From: Polyangiaceae bacterium
GTDB taxonomy: Bacteria > Myxococcota_A > Polyangia > Polyangiales > Polyangiaceae
Assembly: GCA_013361525.1 (NCBI GenBank)
Contig: JABFXY010000024.1
Span: 62,001-126,000 of the forward strand
DNA length: 64,000 nucleotides
Direction of reading: 5' to 3'
The notes below the pieces were generated by a model that had not been told where the DNA came from, searched no databases, and worked only from the letters and a program-made list of their open reading frames with translations. Of the stretch, positions 26,153-35,043 are shown one piece after another. The position numbers and the translations under genes were made by a program. How positions within the stretch are numbered: position 1 is the first letter of the stretch; every line of letters starts with the position of its first letter.

Positions 26153-26775
26153 GATCGCGCCAGCCTGCGCGCCCGAATCCCGCGCACGATGCAATCGAGG
26201 CCCACCTCGAATCGACGCTCGTGATGATTCTTCGCGAGCTCACGTTGCGCGGCTCGCAACGTCCGGCCCCCCATCCGCGAAGCATGCTCGAGGTCGGAGC
26301 AACCCGCGCGGCGATGCGCTTCGGTGCGAACGACGTAGTCCTCGACGAAATCGGCGAGGAGCCGTGCGGACAGCCACGCTTCGGCCGGCGTAAACCCGGC
26401 GCGAACGAGGTACGAGCAACCTTCTTCGTGGAGCGTGACGATGGCTCGTTCCCATCGCGGATCGACCATTGCGCTTTGCGCGAGCCCCGGTGCGAGCTCG
26501 AACACCATGCGCAGCTCCTTCGCCGTCGCGACAATGCCGTCTTCCCATTTCGACGGATCGTCGAGCTTCAATCGAAATCGCTCCAATATCCGCGCACCGA
26601 GCAGGCCCAACAGCGCCTCTTTCGAGGCGACATGGTAGTAGAGCGTCGATACGCCGATCTTCATGCGGGCGGCGAGCGACCGCATGCTGAGGCGATCGAC
26701 ACCCATCGAGAGCGCGGTGTCGAGGATCTGCTCGACACCGACGCGGGACGGGCGACCTCTTCCGCGGCCTTGCAC
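26140..26775 (-). CDS. TetR/AcrR-family repressor
   Basis: About 211 residues. The N-terminal helix-turn-helix reads VEQILDTALSMGVDRLSMRSLAARMKIGVSTLYYHVASKEALL, followed by a helical ligand/dimerisation domain with TetR_C-like pattern (ELAPGLAQSAMVDPRWERAIVTLHEEG). GTG 26775 gives the family-typical start (QGRGRGRPSR). ATG 26805 is in frame but lies inside the perfect inverted repeat 26794-26827, which is better explained as its operator. It is divergent from the SRPBCC-like lipoprotein gene, the likely target. Confidence 0.85.
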   Translation of the reverse strand: MQGRGRGRPSRVGVEQILDTALSMGVDRLSMRSLAARMKIGVSTLYYHVASKEALLGLLGARILERFRLKLDDPSKWEDGIVATAKELRMVFELAPGLAQSAMVDPRWERAIVTLHEEGCSYLVRAGFTPAEAWLSARLLADFVEDYVVRTEAHRRAGCSDLEHASRMGGRTLRAAQRELAKNHHERRFEVGLDCIVRGIRARRLARSGGP

Positions 26776-26793
26776 GAGCGCGAGGCTACCCCA

Positions 26794-26827
26794 TTTTTCG
26801 AACATCGTTCTGCGGATGTTCGAAAAA
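26794..26827. promoter_or_regulatory. Perfect 13-bp inverted repeat, probable TetR operator
   Basis: The left arm TTTTTCGAACATC (26794-26806) and right arm GATGTTCGAAAAA (26815-26827) are exact complements around an 8-nt centre. The site sits between the divergent TetR and lipoprotein genes. Each arm contains ATGTTCGAAAA, so the operator creates mirror-image start-like codons (Met-Phe-Glu-Lys) on both strands. Confidence 0.75.
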
Positions 26828-26845
26828 GACCACATGGTCTCGCGC

Positions 26846-27496
26846 ATGAAAAAGGCCCTTTCGTTCGCCCTCGCTTCGCTGACCTTGCTCGCCTGCGCGT
26901 CACCACCTGCCATCGGTTACGAGCCGCAGACGACGCCGGCCGAGCGCGACGAGCTGCACCGAACGACGCCCATCCCGGCGACGGCGTCGATCGACGAGCT
27001 CACGTCCACCACCGTCACCGCGGTGTTCGACGTTCCTCAGGAGTACATGACCGCGTGGTTCACCGAGCTCCCGCTCGACAAGGCACTACCGGGAACCGAC
27101 GAGCTTCCCGGGGTGGCGCGCACCGAGCCGCTGACCGAAGGTCCTTGGGGCGTAAAGGGGGCCAGGCGACGCGTCGTCTTGAAAGACGACAGCACCGCGC
27201 TCGAGCAAATCGTCGAGGTCGAGCTGCCCAATCGCGTGCAATACGTGGTCTGGAACTACACGAGCGACGCCGCGAAATACGTCGAATACGGCATCGGCGA
27301 GTTTCGATTCGTTCGCGCAGGGGACAAGACCGAAGTGCATTGGACCTACGCCTTCTCCGCACGCGGTTGGCCGGCGAGTTGGTTCCTCGGCGGCTTCGTC
27401 GACGGGGATTACCGCGACATGATGACGAAGTCGCTCGGGGCGATGAAGCGGTTGGCCGAGGAGGGCTGGCGACGACGCACCGAGCAGAAGGGATGA
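26846..27496 (+). CDS. Lipoprotein with SRPBCC-like domain
   Basis: The 216-residue protein has a signal MKKALSFALASLTLLAC (Cys17). A START/SRPBCC-like ligand-binding domain follows: STTVTAVFDVPQEYMTAWFTELP, RRVVLKDDSTALEQIVEVELPNRVQYVVWNYTS, EFRFVRAGDKTEVHWTYAFSA. Such domains bind hydrophobic ligands. ATG 26846 starts the signal; in-frame ATGs at 26816 and 26834 lie on or next to the operator. It is divergent from TetR with the perfect inverted repeat between, so induction by a TetR ligand is likely. It converges on the DUF6194 gene 3 bp away. Confidence 0.8.
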   Translation: MKKALSFALASLTLLACASPPAIGYEPQTTPAERDELHRTTPIPATASIDELTSTTVTAVFDVPQEYMTAWFTELPLDKALPGTDELPGVARTEPLTEGPWGVKGARRRVVLKDDSTALEQIVEVELPNRVQYVVWNYTSDAAKYVEYGIGEFRFVRAGDKTEVHWTYAFSARGWPASWFLGGFVDGDYRDMMTKSLGAMKRLAEEGWRRRTEQKG

Positions 27497-27499
27497 TTG

Positions 27500-27967
27500 T
27501 CAGCCCGCTGCGCCCGCGCGTCCCAACGCCCTCTCCAAGGCGAAGCGCATCAGCGCTTCGGTCTGCGCCTTCGAGGCGCTCGACGGGTTGATGACGGACA
27601 TCCACGCCTGCTCGCCGTAGGCCGGGTGAGGAACGATTCGATCGAGCGCGGCGAAGTCGATCTCGGCGCGATGCTGCGCGAGCTCTTTTGGGGCGAACCC
27701 GAAGAGCTCGTTGAACTTGTCGCGGCCGACGTCGAGGTTCAGCCGAAAGAGGCCGCCGCGATCGAGCTTGGACTCGACGTCGAACCCGGCGTAGTCCTTG
27801 GTCACGATCGTCGCGAACGGCATCTTCTTCGGCGCTCCGCTCGCGTCGCGGACGAAGATGAACGAGTCGCCCCAAGCGACCTCGGGGCTTCCGTCGCCCT
27901 GGCCGGCGATTTGGATAAACACCGACGGATGAGCGGCGAAGAAGGCGCGGATGTCGTCCTGGGTCAT
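27500..27967 (-). CDS. DUF6194 family protein
   Basis: The 155-residue cytoplasmic protein has the family signature GDGSPEVAWGDSFIFV, KKMPFATIVTKDYAGFDVESKLD, FRLNLDVGRDKFNELFG and HPAYGEQAWMSVINPS. The function of DUF6194 is not known. The gene is single, nearly touching the preceding convergent gene and divergent from the large kinase gene across about 95 bp. Confidence 0.8.
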   Translation of the reverse strand: MTQDDIRAFFAAHPSVFIQIAGQGDGSPEVAWGDSFIFVRDASGAPKKMPFATIVTKDYAGFDVESKLDRGGLFRLNLDVGRDKFNELFGFAPKELAQHRAEIDFAALDRIVPHPAYGEQAWMSVINPSSASKAQTEALMRFALERALGRAGAAG

Positions 27968-28062
27968 CGCGCGGGAGCCTAGTCCATCAAGGGCTCGAAC
28001 GCCGCGAACCGAGGCCCGCGGGCATGCGACGGCGGCACGGGAGCTGGTACGGTGTCGCCTCC

Positions 28063-31000
28063 ATGCCTGCGGACGACGCCGTTCATCTCGCCACGACGGT
28101 CGCGCATTCTCATGCGACCGCCGTGAAGAGCGAGGCGTCGTCGGAGGACTCGCCGTCGCTGGCGTTTCTCCGCGCGATCGCCCGCGCGACCGGTCGAGCT
28201 GATGCCGGGGCCCCGCCGCTCGCCGACGTCGATGAGCCCGACATCGGTCATGTCCTGGGCGACCGCTTCGAGCTCCGTCGCCGGCTGGGCGCGGGCGGCT
28301 TCGGCATCGTATTCGAGGCGTGGGATCGCGCGCGCCACGCCGTCGTTGCGCTGAAGCTCATGCGCCGGCGCGATCCCGGTGCGCTCTATCGCTTCAAACA
28401 AGAGTTCCGCACGCTCGCCGAGGTCGTGCATCCGAACCTGGCGCAGCTTTACGAGCTCTGCGCCGACGGTGAGACGTGGTGGTTCACGATGGAGCTCGTC
28501 GAAGGCGTCGACGCCGCGACCTTCGTCGACACAGACGCCGGGGCGACGAATGCCGACCGGGTGCGGCAGCTGTTCCGCGGTCTCACTGCAGGGATCGCGT
28601 TCCTTCACGACTCGGGGAAACTACATCGTGACGTGAAGCCGTCGAACGTGATGGTCACGCATGAAGGACGCGTCGTGCTGCTCGATTTCGGGCTCGTCGC
28701 CGATCCGCGTGATCTTCCCGCAAACGAGGTCGCAGGGACGCGTCCTTACATGGCCCCGGAGTCGGAGAGCGGCGCCGCGGCGCTCTCGCCCGCAGCCGAT
28801 TGGTACGCGGTCGGGGTGATGCTCTACGAAGCCCTCGCAGGCGTCCTGCCCTTCGATCCGGCGGGCGATTTGCTCGCGGCGAAGCGCGCGGGCCCCACGC
28901 GCCCACCGAGCGCCGTTGCGCGGGGTGTGCCCGGGGACCTCGAGCGCCTTTGCTTGGAGCTCCTCGCTCCGAGCCCCGCGGCGAGGCCCGACGCAGCGGA
29001 GATCATCGCGCGCCTCGCCATAAGAGCGAGCCCCCATGCAAGGGTCCGCCGCGAAGTCCCGTTCGTCGCGCGAGAGGTCGAGCTCGGCGCGCTCGAGGAC
29101 GCGCTGGCGAGCGCCCGTCGCGGCAGAGCCGTCGTCGCCCTCGTGCACGGCGCGTCCGGAGCAGGCAGAAGCGCGCTCATCCAGCGCTTCGCCGAGGCGC
29201 ACGAGGGATCGTCGTTCGTCCTCGCGGGTCGCTGCTTCGCGCAAGAGTCCGTGCCGTTCAAGGCACTCGACAGCATCGTCGACGCGCTCTGCCGGCGGCT
29301 TCGGGAGCTGCCGAGCGCATCGATCGCCACCCTGCTCCCCGACGATGTCGCGATCCTCGCGCGCGTGTTCCCGGTGTTGCGGCAGCTCGCGGCCGTGCGC
29401 TCGCGCGCTCCGGTTTTCGCAGACGGCGACATCGTGGACCAACGCCGTCGCGCATTCGCTGCGCTCCGCATGATCATGCTCCGCGTCGCCGACGAAACGA
29501 CGCCGGTTCTCGTGCTCGATGACGCACAGTGGGGCGACACCGACGGTTTCGCGTTGCTCCTCGAGCTGCTCCGACCGCCGCAACCCGTCCTCGTCGTACT
29601 CACGTACCGAACCGAAGACGCGGCGGCGAGCGTTGCTTTGCGCATGCTGCTCGAAGAGCTGTCGTCGCGATCGGAGGTCGAAGTGCGCGACGTCGGGCTC
29701 CGCGAGCTCGATGCTGCCTCGGCGGCAATGCTGGCACGCGCGTGGCTCGGTGAGTCGACGAGCGATGCTCGAGCGAGCGCGATCGCAGAAGCCGCGCATC
29801 GTCATCCGGTCTTTATCGCCGAGCTTTGCCAGAACGCGAGCGCCGCAGAGATGAACGACGGCGCGGCGGCGGCAAACCTCGACGCATTGTTTCGTGAGCG
29901 CGTGGACCTTCTTCCTGCTGCCGCGCGACGCCTGCTCGAGGTCTCTGCGCTCGCAGGCCGATCGCTTCCGCGTCGCGTCGCGCTCGAAGCATCGACGAGC
30001 GCTCCCGACGACACGGAGAGGTTCGACGAGCCGCAGGCGCTCGCGGTGTTGCTCGGCCGCCGGCTCCTTCGCTCGCGGCCGGTGCCCGGCGGCGAGGATC
30101 TCTCGCTCTATCATCCGAGAATCGGCGAGGTCGTCGCTGCGCGCATGAGCTCGGCCGAACGCATGATGCGTCACCTCGGCCTCGCGCGCGCGCTCGAGGA
30201 GACGGGAGGTGCAGAGCCGGAGCTTGTCTACGCGCACTTTCGAGATGCAGGCGAAGACGCGTGCGCCGCTCGATACGCACGTGAGGCCGCCGCGCAGGCG
30301 CGCGAGGCGCTCGCGTTCGAGCGCGCCGCGCGTTTGACGCGGGAAGCGCTGGCACTCGGGTCGTGGTCGGCCGACGAGCGAGGTCGCCTTCGCGCGAGCT
30401 TGAGCGAAGTGCTCGCCGCACAAGGCCGCCCCCGAGAGGCCGCGGATGCTTGGCTCGCTGCGGCCGACGACGCTCCGCGCGCCGAGGCCCTCACCTATCG
30501 TCGCCGCGCGATGGAGCAGCTCCTTTTGAGCGGGTACACCAACGAAGGCTTGGTGGTCCTCGATCGCGTCCTGCGCGACGAAGACATGAAGCGCGGGCCC
30601 GTCCACAATCTCGCATCGCTCGCTGTCCGGAGGATCGTCCTTGCCGCGCGCGGGCTCGCTTCGGACGAGGCGGGCGCCGATCCGCCGAACGAGCGCGATC
30701 TGTTGCGCATGGATACGTGCTGGGCGGCGGCGCTCGGGCTCACGTTGAAGAACCCGTTCCAAGCCGCCGATTTTCATTCGCGCCACCTGTTGCTGGCGCT
30801 GCGCACGAACGAGCCCGCGCGCCTCTCACGCGCGCTGTCGATGGAGGCGTTCTTCACCGCATTTCGCGGGGAAGACAGCGCGCGCGCCACCGAGCTTTGT
30901 GCGCGCGCCGCCGAGCTCGCGGAGTGCGCAGACAGCGCGTATGGCCGTGCCCTCGCCCATTTCATCAAAGGTGTCGTCGCGATCCTCGGCGTCGATTTCC

Positions 31001-31845
31001 CCGGCGGGGTGCGGATTCTTCGCGAAAGCGAGCGTCTCTTCACGGCGCTCGGTTTCGACGCGCCGCTCGAGCGCGACCTCGTGCGGCAATCGTTGGCAGC
31101 GTGCCTTTTCCGCGCCGGCGAGCTCCGCGAGCTGGGCGACACGTTCGATGCGCAGCTCGACGATGCCATCGCACGCGGGAACAAGCGCAGCGAGCGCATG
31201 TTGCAGATACTCGCGGGCGGGATGCTCGACCTCGTGCGCGATCGGCCCGAGAGCGCGGAAACCCGCGTCGACGAGGCAGCGCCACGAGGCGTCGACCGCT
31301 CGCTCTCCGTCCTCGACTTCCGCGCGCTGCAGGTGCGTGTTTGGGCCGCCATCTACCGTGACCGAGCGCGCGATGCGGTGCGCTTGCTCCTCGAGAGCCA
31401 CCCCGCGCTGCTCGTGTCCGGCCTGCTCCGGAGCCGACCGCTTCGCGTCGACCTCCATCAAGCGCGCTCGGTCGCGGCGATCTCCTCGGCGCGCGGACGC
31501 TTCGATCCAATCCTCGTCCTCGCGCGCCGTGACGTCACCGCGATGGAGAGCGAGCACAGCGCCGCCGCGCGCGCGGTCGCGTCGGCGTTGCGCGCCCAGC
31601 TCTTCGCAGCGGAGGGAAAGATGGATGCAGCGACGACGAAGCTCGATGCCGCCGAGTGCGCCCTGCGCGACGTGGGGATGACGCTCCTCGCGACGGCCAC
31701 GCAGCGCCGACGCGGCGAATGGATGGGCGGCGAGACGGGTCGCGCGCTTCGAGACGCCGCCGATGTGTGGATGCGGTCACAAGGGGTCGTCGACCCGACG
31801 CGCATGACGGCGATGATCTTGGGCCGGACGCCGCCGCGCGGTTGA
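28063..31845 (+). CDS. Ser/Thr kinase-AAA ATPase-TPR protein (PknK-like)
   Basis: The 1260-residue cytoplasmic protein has a Hanks kinase domain (about 65-330) with glycine loop LGAGGFGIVFEAWD, VALKLM lysine, HRD at 188-190 in LHRDVKPSNVM, DFG in LLDFGL and APE in YMAPES. An AAA_16-type NTPase (about 340-640) has Walker B LVLDDAQWGD but Walker A GASGAGRS (363-370), where Arg369 replaces the invariant Lys. A long TPR-like helical solenoid (about 650-1260) follows. ATG 28063 is preferred to ATG 28024. Related proteins integrate protein phosphorylation with ATP-driven assembly; targets are unknown. It converges with the OPT gene 2 bp away. Confidence 0.9.
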   Translation: MPADDAVHLATTVAHSHATAVKSEASSEDSPSLAFLRAIARATGRADAGAPPLADVDEPDIGHVLGDRFELRRRLGAGGFGIVFEAWDRARHAVVALKLMRRRDPGALYRFKQEFRTLAEVVHPNLAQLYELCADGETWWFTMELVEGVDAATFVDTDAGATNADRVRQLFRGLTAGIAFLHDSGKLHRDVKPSNVMVTHEGRVVLLDFGLVADPRDLPANEVAGTRPYMAPESESGAAALSPAADWYAVGVMLYEALAGVLPFDPAGDLLAAKRAGPTRPPSAVARGVPGDLERLCLELLAPSPAARPDAAEIIARLAIRASPHARVRREVPFVAREVELGALEDALASARRGRAVVALVHGASGAGRSALIQRFAEAHEGSSFVLAGRCFAQESVPFKALDSIVDALCRRLRELPSASIATLLPDDVAILARVFPVLRQLAAVRSRAPVFADGDIVDQRRRAFAALRMIMLRVADETTPVLVLDDAQWGDTDGFALLLELLRPPQPVLVVLTYRTEDAAASVALRMLLEELSSRSEVEVRDVGLRELDAASAAMLARAWLGESTSDARASAIAEAAHRHPVFIAELCQNASAAEMNDGAAAANLDALFRERVDLLPAAARRLLEVSALAGRSLPRRVALEASTSAPDDTERFDEPQALAVLLGRRLLRSRPVPGGEDLSLYHPRIGEVVAARMSSAERMMRHLGLARALEETGGAEPELVYAHFRDAGEDACAARYAREAAAQAREALAFERAARLTREALALGSWSADERGRLRASLSEVLAAQGRPREAADAWLAAADDAPRAEALTYRRRAMEQLLLSGYTNEGLVVLDRVLRDEDMKRGPVHNLASLAVRRIVLAARGLASDEAGADPPNERDLLRMDTCWAAALGLTLKNPFQAADFHSRHLLLALRTNEPARLSRALSMEAFFTAFRGEDSARATELCARAAELAECADSAYGRALAHFIKGVVAILGVDFPGGVRILRESERLFTALGFDAPLERDLVRQSLAACLFRAGELRELGDTFDAQLDDAIARGNKRSERMLQILAGGMLDLVRDRPESAETRVDEAAPRGVDRSLSVLDFRALQVRVWAAIYRDRARDAVRLLLESHPALLVSGLLRSRPLRVDLHQARSVAAISSARGRFDPILVLARRDVTAMESEHSAAARAVASALRAQLFAAEGKMDAATTKLDAAECALRDVGMTLLATATQRRRGEWMGGETGRALRDAADVWMRSQGVVDPTRMTAMILGRTPPRG

Positions 31846-31847
31846 GC

Positions 31848-33602
31848 TCACCGTGCGAGCATGCCGTGGATGCTGATACCGACGCCGACGAGGCTCTCGC
31901 CGGCGACAACGCCGGAGCAGCCGACGATCCAATAGCGCTCGGACCAATCTTTGGAAAACCGCACGACCGCGAAGGCCAGCAGACCACCGAGCAACATCGA
32001 CAGCGATTGATTGGCTGGGACGACGAAACCAAGCCCGAACGCCGGTGCGGACGGCAAGCGGGCTGCGATATGTCGGGGCGCCGTCTTCTCGGCCACGGCC
32101 AAGAGCGCCCCGATCGCTGCCGCGATCGCGACGGCAGTCCCGACATGCGGCGGCAGGGCGGATAGACCGCGGGAGAAGATCTCGGCGACGGCCTTCCACG
32201 TCGTCACCGCCGGCGCAGCCCACTCTTCGGTGAACAGCTGCTCTTTGGCATTGGTGATCAGCGCCAAATAAATGGCCGAGCCGGCGAGTGATCCGGCGAG
32301 TGCCCCCGCGAGCTGCGACAGCCATTGGCTGCACGGCGTGGAGCCGAGGATGCGACCCGTCTTGAGGTCGTTCATCAAATCGGCGCACTGCGACGCACCG
32401 CCGCCCGTGACGTTCGCCGTCATCAAGTTGGCCGTGACGTCGCCGGGAAGCGCCGCCCCCATTGTGAGCTGCGTGACCTTGCCCATGGCGCCGATCGGCG
32501 TCACGCCGGTCTCACCATTCACCCGCGCAGCGACGACGGCGAGCACCAGCGAGAGGGCCAAGCCGATGAATGCCGCCCAGATGGGGATGCCGAACAACAG
32601 CACCTGCAGGCAAATGCTGAGCACGATCGCGATCGCGAAGCCGGCCCGCAAAAAGGTCGGCGGCACGTCGGTCGCATCCGCGTCTGCCGAAATGCGCGCG
32701 AACAACCCGGAGAACGAGCGTGACACCGTCCTCCACGAGAGCAGCACACTCGCGATCGAGCTGACCACCATCAACGTGACGCCCGGCCAGAGGAGCCACT
32801 CGACGAGCTCGGGGAACCAACTCTTGTCGGGCTTGCCGGTGCGTACCCATCCGTTTTCGACGATCGCCGGCCCGAGTGCCCCAAACGAGACGATGGAACC
32901 CGCGAATACGGAAATCGCCGCGCGCGGCCCCATAATGCCCCCGACCGCGACGAGCAGCACCGAAGGGTCGAGCGCGAACGTCAATTGCTTGAGAGGCTGT
33001 GCGCCGATCGCACCTGGGAAAGCGACCGCCTTCAGGACCTTCAGGTGCTCGAGCAGCTTCCAAATCCCCGCGGCGATGCCCCCGGCGATCAACAGGTACA
33101 CCTGCCGCAATGCAGCCGCGCCTTTCGAATACATGCCACGAATCGTCTCGGCTGCAGCGATGCCGTACGGGAACGGCAATGGCTCGAGCACGATCATCGC
33201 GCGTCGAATCGGTACGGCGATCATGATGCCGACCACACACACGCTGAAGACCCACGCTGCCAGAGCCGGCCAAGAAAGTACGCGGCCCGTGAGGACGGAG
33301 AGCGCAGGGATGCCGGCGACGAGCCCAGCCGACGACACCGCTGCTGCTGCGCTGCAGGCGGCCTGCGACAGGTTGGTCTCCAGCATCGAGAACGCTCGCT
33401 TTCTCGGTCGAGCGACCTTCCACAGCGCAAACGCCAGCAACGCCCCCGTGATGCTCATGTTGCTCGACCAGCCGATCTTGAGCCCGCTGTAGATGTTGCA
33501 GGCACTGAGCACGGCGCCGAGCGCGGCGCCGGTGCCAATCGCGCGAAGGCTGAAATCTTCTCGCCAATGGCTCGGCGTGGTCGACGGCCCGTGCTCCCCC
33601 AT
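31848..33602 (-). CDS. OPT family oligopeptide/metal-chelate transporter
   Basis: The 584-residue membrane protein has 14-16 predicted helices. Family motifs include GAVLSACNIYSGLKIGWSSNMSITGALLAF, NLSQAACSAAAAVSSAGLVAGIPAL, and VTANLMTANVTGGGASQCADLMNDLKTGRILGSTPCSQW. It fits the bacterial OPT group that imports peptides or metal-siderophore/nicotianamine-like complexes by proton coupling. ATG 33602 follows the HxlR stop by 2 bp, so the two genes are translationally close and cotranscribed. Confidence 0.92.
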   Translation of the reverse strand: MGEHGPSTTPSHWREDFSLRAIGTGAALGAVLSACNIYSGLKIGWSSNMSITGALLAFALWKVARPRKRAFSMLETNLSQAACSAAAAVSSAGLVAGIPALSVLTGRVLSWPALAAWVFSVCVVGIMIAVPIRRAMIVLEPLPFPYGIAAAETIRGMYSKGAAALRQVYLLIAGGIAAGIWKLLEHLKVLKAVAFPGAIGAQPLKQLTFALDPSVLLVAVGGIMGPRAAISVFAGSIVSFGALGPAIVENGWVRTGKPDKSWFPELVEWLLWPGVTLMVVSSIASVLLSWRTVSRSFSGLFARISADADATDVPPTFLRAGFAIAIVLSICLQVLLFGIPIWAAFIGLALSLVLAVVAARVNGETGVTPIGAMGKVTQLTMGAALPGDVTANLMTANVTGGGASQCADLMNDLKTGRILGSTPCSQWLSQLAGALAGSLAGSAIYLALITNAKEQLFTEEWAAPAVTTWKAVAEIFSRGLSALPPHVGTAVAIAAAIGALLAVAEKTAPRHIAARLPSAPAFGLGFVVPANQSLSMLLGGLLAFAVVRFSKDWSERYWIVGCSGVVAGESLVGVGISIHGMLAR

Positions 33603-33604
33603 GA

Positions 33605-33928
33605 TCAGGCTTCGCTCTCCAATGCTTCGATTTGCTGGAGAATGCCGATGAAGCGAACGCCGAGCGGCGTAAATGTGTATTCCACACGCGGCGGGCTCTC
33701 TGCAAACTCGTGCTTTTCCAATACCCCGTAGTCGACGAGCTTGCGCAGGCGCTCGTTGAGCACCTTGGTGGAGATCCCTTCGATTGCGCGCTCCATCTGA
33801 CCGGGGCGTCGCACGCCCGCATGAACCTGCTCGAGGACGGTCCACGACCATTTGCAGCCGAGGACGTCTTCGAGGAGGCGCCGGATGGCGGACTCACCGT
33901 GACCTTTCTTCGCCTTCGATTCCGCCAA
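33605..33928 (-). CDS. HxlR-family transcriptional regulator
   Basis: The 107-residue protein is a short winged-helix regulator: LGCKWSWTVLEQVHAGVRRPGQMERAIEGISTKVLNERLRKLVDYGVLEKHEF and RVEYTFTPLGVRFIGILQQIE. The single Cys at residue 25 sits at the family redox/effector position. It is the first gene of a pair with the OPT transporter and is divergent from the small thioredoxin-like gene. That suggests redox or metal-linked control of uptake. Confidence 0.88.
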   Translation of the reverse strand: MAESKAKKGHGESAIRRLLEDVLGCKWSWTVLEQVHAGVRRPGQMERAIEGISTKVLNERLRKLVDYGVLEKHEFAESPPRVEYTFTPLGVRFIGILQQIEALESEA

Positions 33929-33940
33929 GTCGCACCGTTT

Positions 33941-33956
33941 GGTTACCGGGTTACCG
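33941..33956. promoter_or_regulatory. Tandem GGTTACCG repeat, candidate HxlR operator
   Basis: Two perfect, immediately adjacent copies of GGTTACCG lie 13 bp upstream of the HxlR start and about 100 bp upstream of the divergent thioredoxin-like gene. The flanks (accgttt and gttttgtgcc) are AT-richer than their surroundings. Confidence 0.5.
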
Positions 33957-34052
33957 TTTTGTGCCCGCTTTTCGTTCGCGCGCCGAGCCGCAAGATAGCG
34001 CGCGTGGCGACGACATCAGGCGCCACGAGACGAACCGAAAAGGAGAATGACG

Positions 34053-34289
34053 ATGAGCAAGACTGCGATCTTCTATCACGCCGGTTGCCCTGTCTGCGTC
34101 GCTGCCGAGGACGCCGTCGCCGCGGCGATCGATCGGGTGAAGTACAAGGTCGAGGTCGTCCACTTGGGCGAGCACAAGACGCGCGTCGCCGAAGCGGAGG
34201 CGAGCGGCGTAAAGTCGGTACCGGCGCTGGTTCTCGACGGAGTTCCTTTCCATATCAACTTCGGCGCCCCGCTCGATGCATTGAAGTAA
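34053..34289 (+). CDS. Small thioredoxin/glutaredoxin-like protein
   Basis: The 78-residue thioredoxin fold has redox motif CPVC (in YHAGCPVCVAAED), strand-helix core VEVVHLGEH and cis-Pro loop SVPALVLDG. It would act as a small cytoplasmic dithiol reductant. AAGGAG 7 nt before the ATG at 34053 favours it over the ATG at 34047. It is divergent from the Cys-containing HxlR regulator, which suggests a shared redox signal. Confidence 0.85.
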   Translation: MSKTAIFYHAGCPVCVAAEDAVAAAIDRVKYKVEVVHLGEHKTRVAEAEASGVKSVPALVLDGVPFHINFGAPLDALK

Positions 34290-34313
34290 TCGCGCGGAGC
34301 GAAGGAAACGGCT

Positions 34314-34940
34314 TCACCCCCGCCGGAGCATCCCCTCGCGAACGCCGAGCTCGACGAGTCGCTCCTTCACGTGCTGGAAGCGCTTGCGAAGGCGCTGCGA
34401 TTCGCGCGCAAGGACCGCGTCATCGACGTGTTCCTCGACGCCCAAGGTGACGCGCGCGAGGTCCTTCCACTCGAGGTCGCGGTCGACGCGCAGCACGAGC
34501 AGGAGCCGATCCTCCGGCGGCAGGCTCTCACGCAGCTGCGCGAGCTTGTCCTTCGCTTCGGTTCGCTGGTAGGGCCGCGTCTCGCTCCGCACCTCGGCCT
34601 GAATCTCCTCGAGCTGCGACGTCTCGGGGAGCGACGGTGCGCGATCGGCGCGCACCCGCGCGTCGCGCCGGTGGTTGTAGGAGGCGTTGCGCGCGATCAC
34701 GTAGGCCCAGGTCCTCAGGGACGAATCCCACGCGAACCCCTCGAGCGAGCGCCACACCCGCTCGCTCCAGATCGCGAAGACGTCGTCGGCGTCCTGGTCG
34801 CTGCGATGCATCCGCAGAAGAAAGCCGTACACCTCCGGGCCATAACCGCGAATCGCCGCGGTCGCGGCACCGGCGCGGTCCCCCGCGTCGCACAACCTCC
34901 GCACCGTCCGTTCGATCTCTTCTGCTGCCGACGTCGACAT
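34314..34940 (-). CDS. ECF-type RNA polymerase sigma factor
   Basis: The 208-residue protein has sigma region 2 (YGPEVYGFLLRMHRSDQDADDVFAIWSERVWRSLEGFAWDSSLRTWAYVIARNASYNHRRD). Region 4 is less canonical (LRESLPPEDRLLLVLRVDRDLEWKDLARVTLG...VLARESQRLRKRFQHVKERL). The gene is single and has no visible anti-sigma partner. It is divergent from a small secreted protein across about 100 bp, which is the best candidate target promoter region. That region has an A8 tract near 34970. Confidence 0.85.
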   Translation of the reverse strand: MSTSAAEEIERTVRRLCDAGDRAGAATAAIRGYGPEVYGFLLRMHRSDQDADDVFAIWSERVWRSLEGFAWDSSLRTWAYVIARNASYNHRRDARVRADRAPSLPETSQLEEIQAEVRSETRPYQRTEAKDKLAQLRESLPPEDRLLLVLRVDRDLEWKDLARVTLGVEEHVDDAVLARESQRLRKRFQHVKERLVELGVREGMLRRG

Positions 34941-35043
34941 GCCGGCCGGCGAGCATAGCGAGACAGAAAAAAAAGTTCTTCACACCCGGTGGCGGCCGGT
35001 TCTGCCCCTTCGAGACCCGAAACGGGAAAGAAGGACACCGACC

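Noticed and set aside
28621-30786. Long open frame antisense to the large kinase gene
   Set aside because: It is Arg/Glu-rich without any domain, and lies wholly opposite a protein with clear kinase and ATPase motifs; long antisense frames are expected at this GC content.
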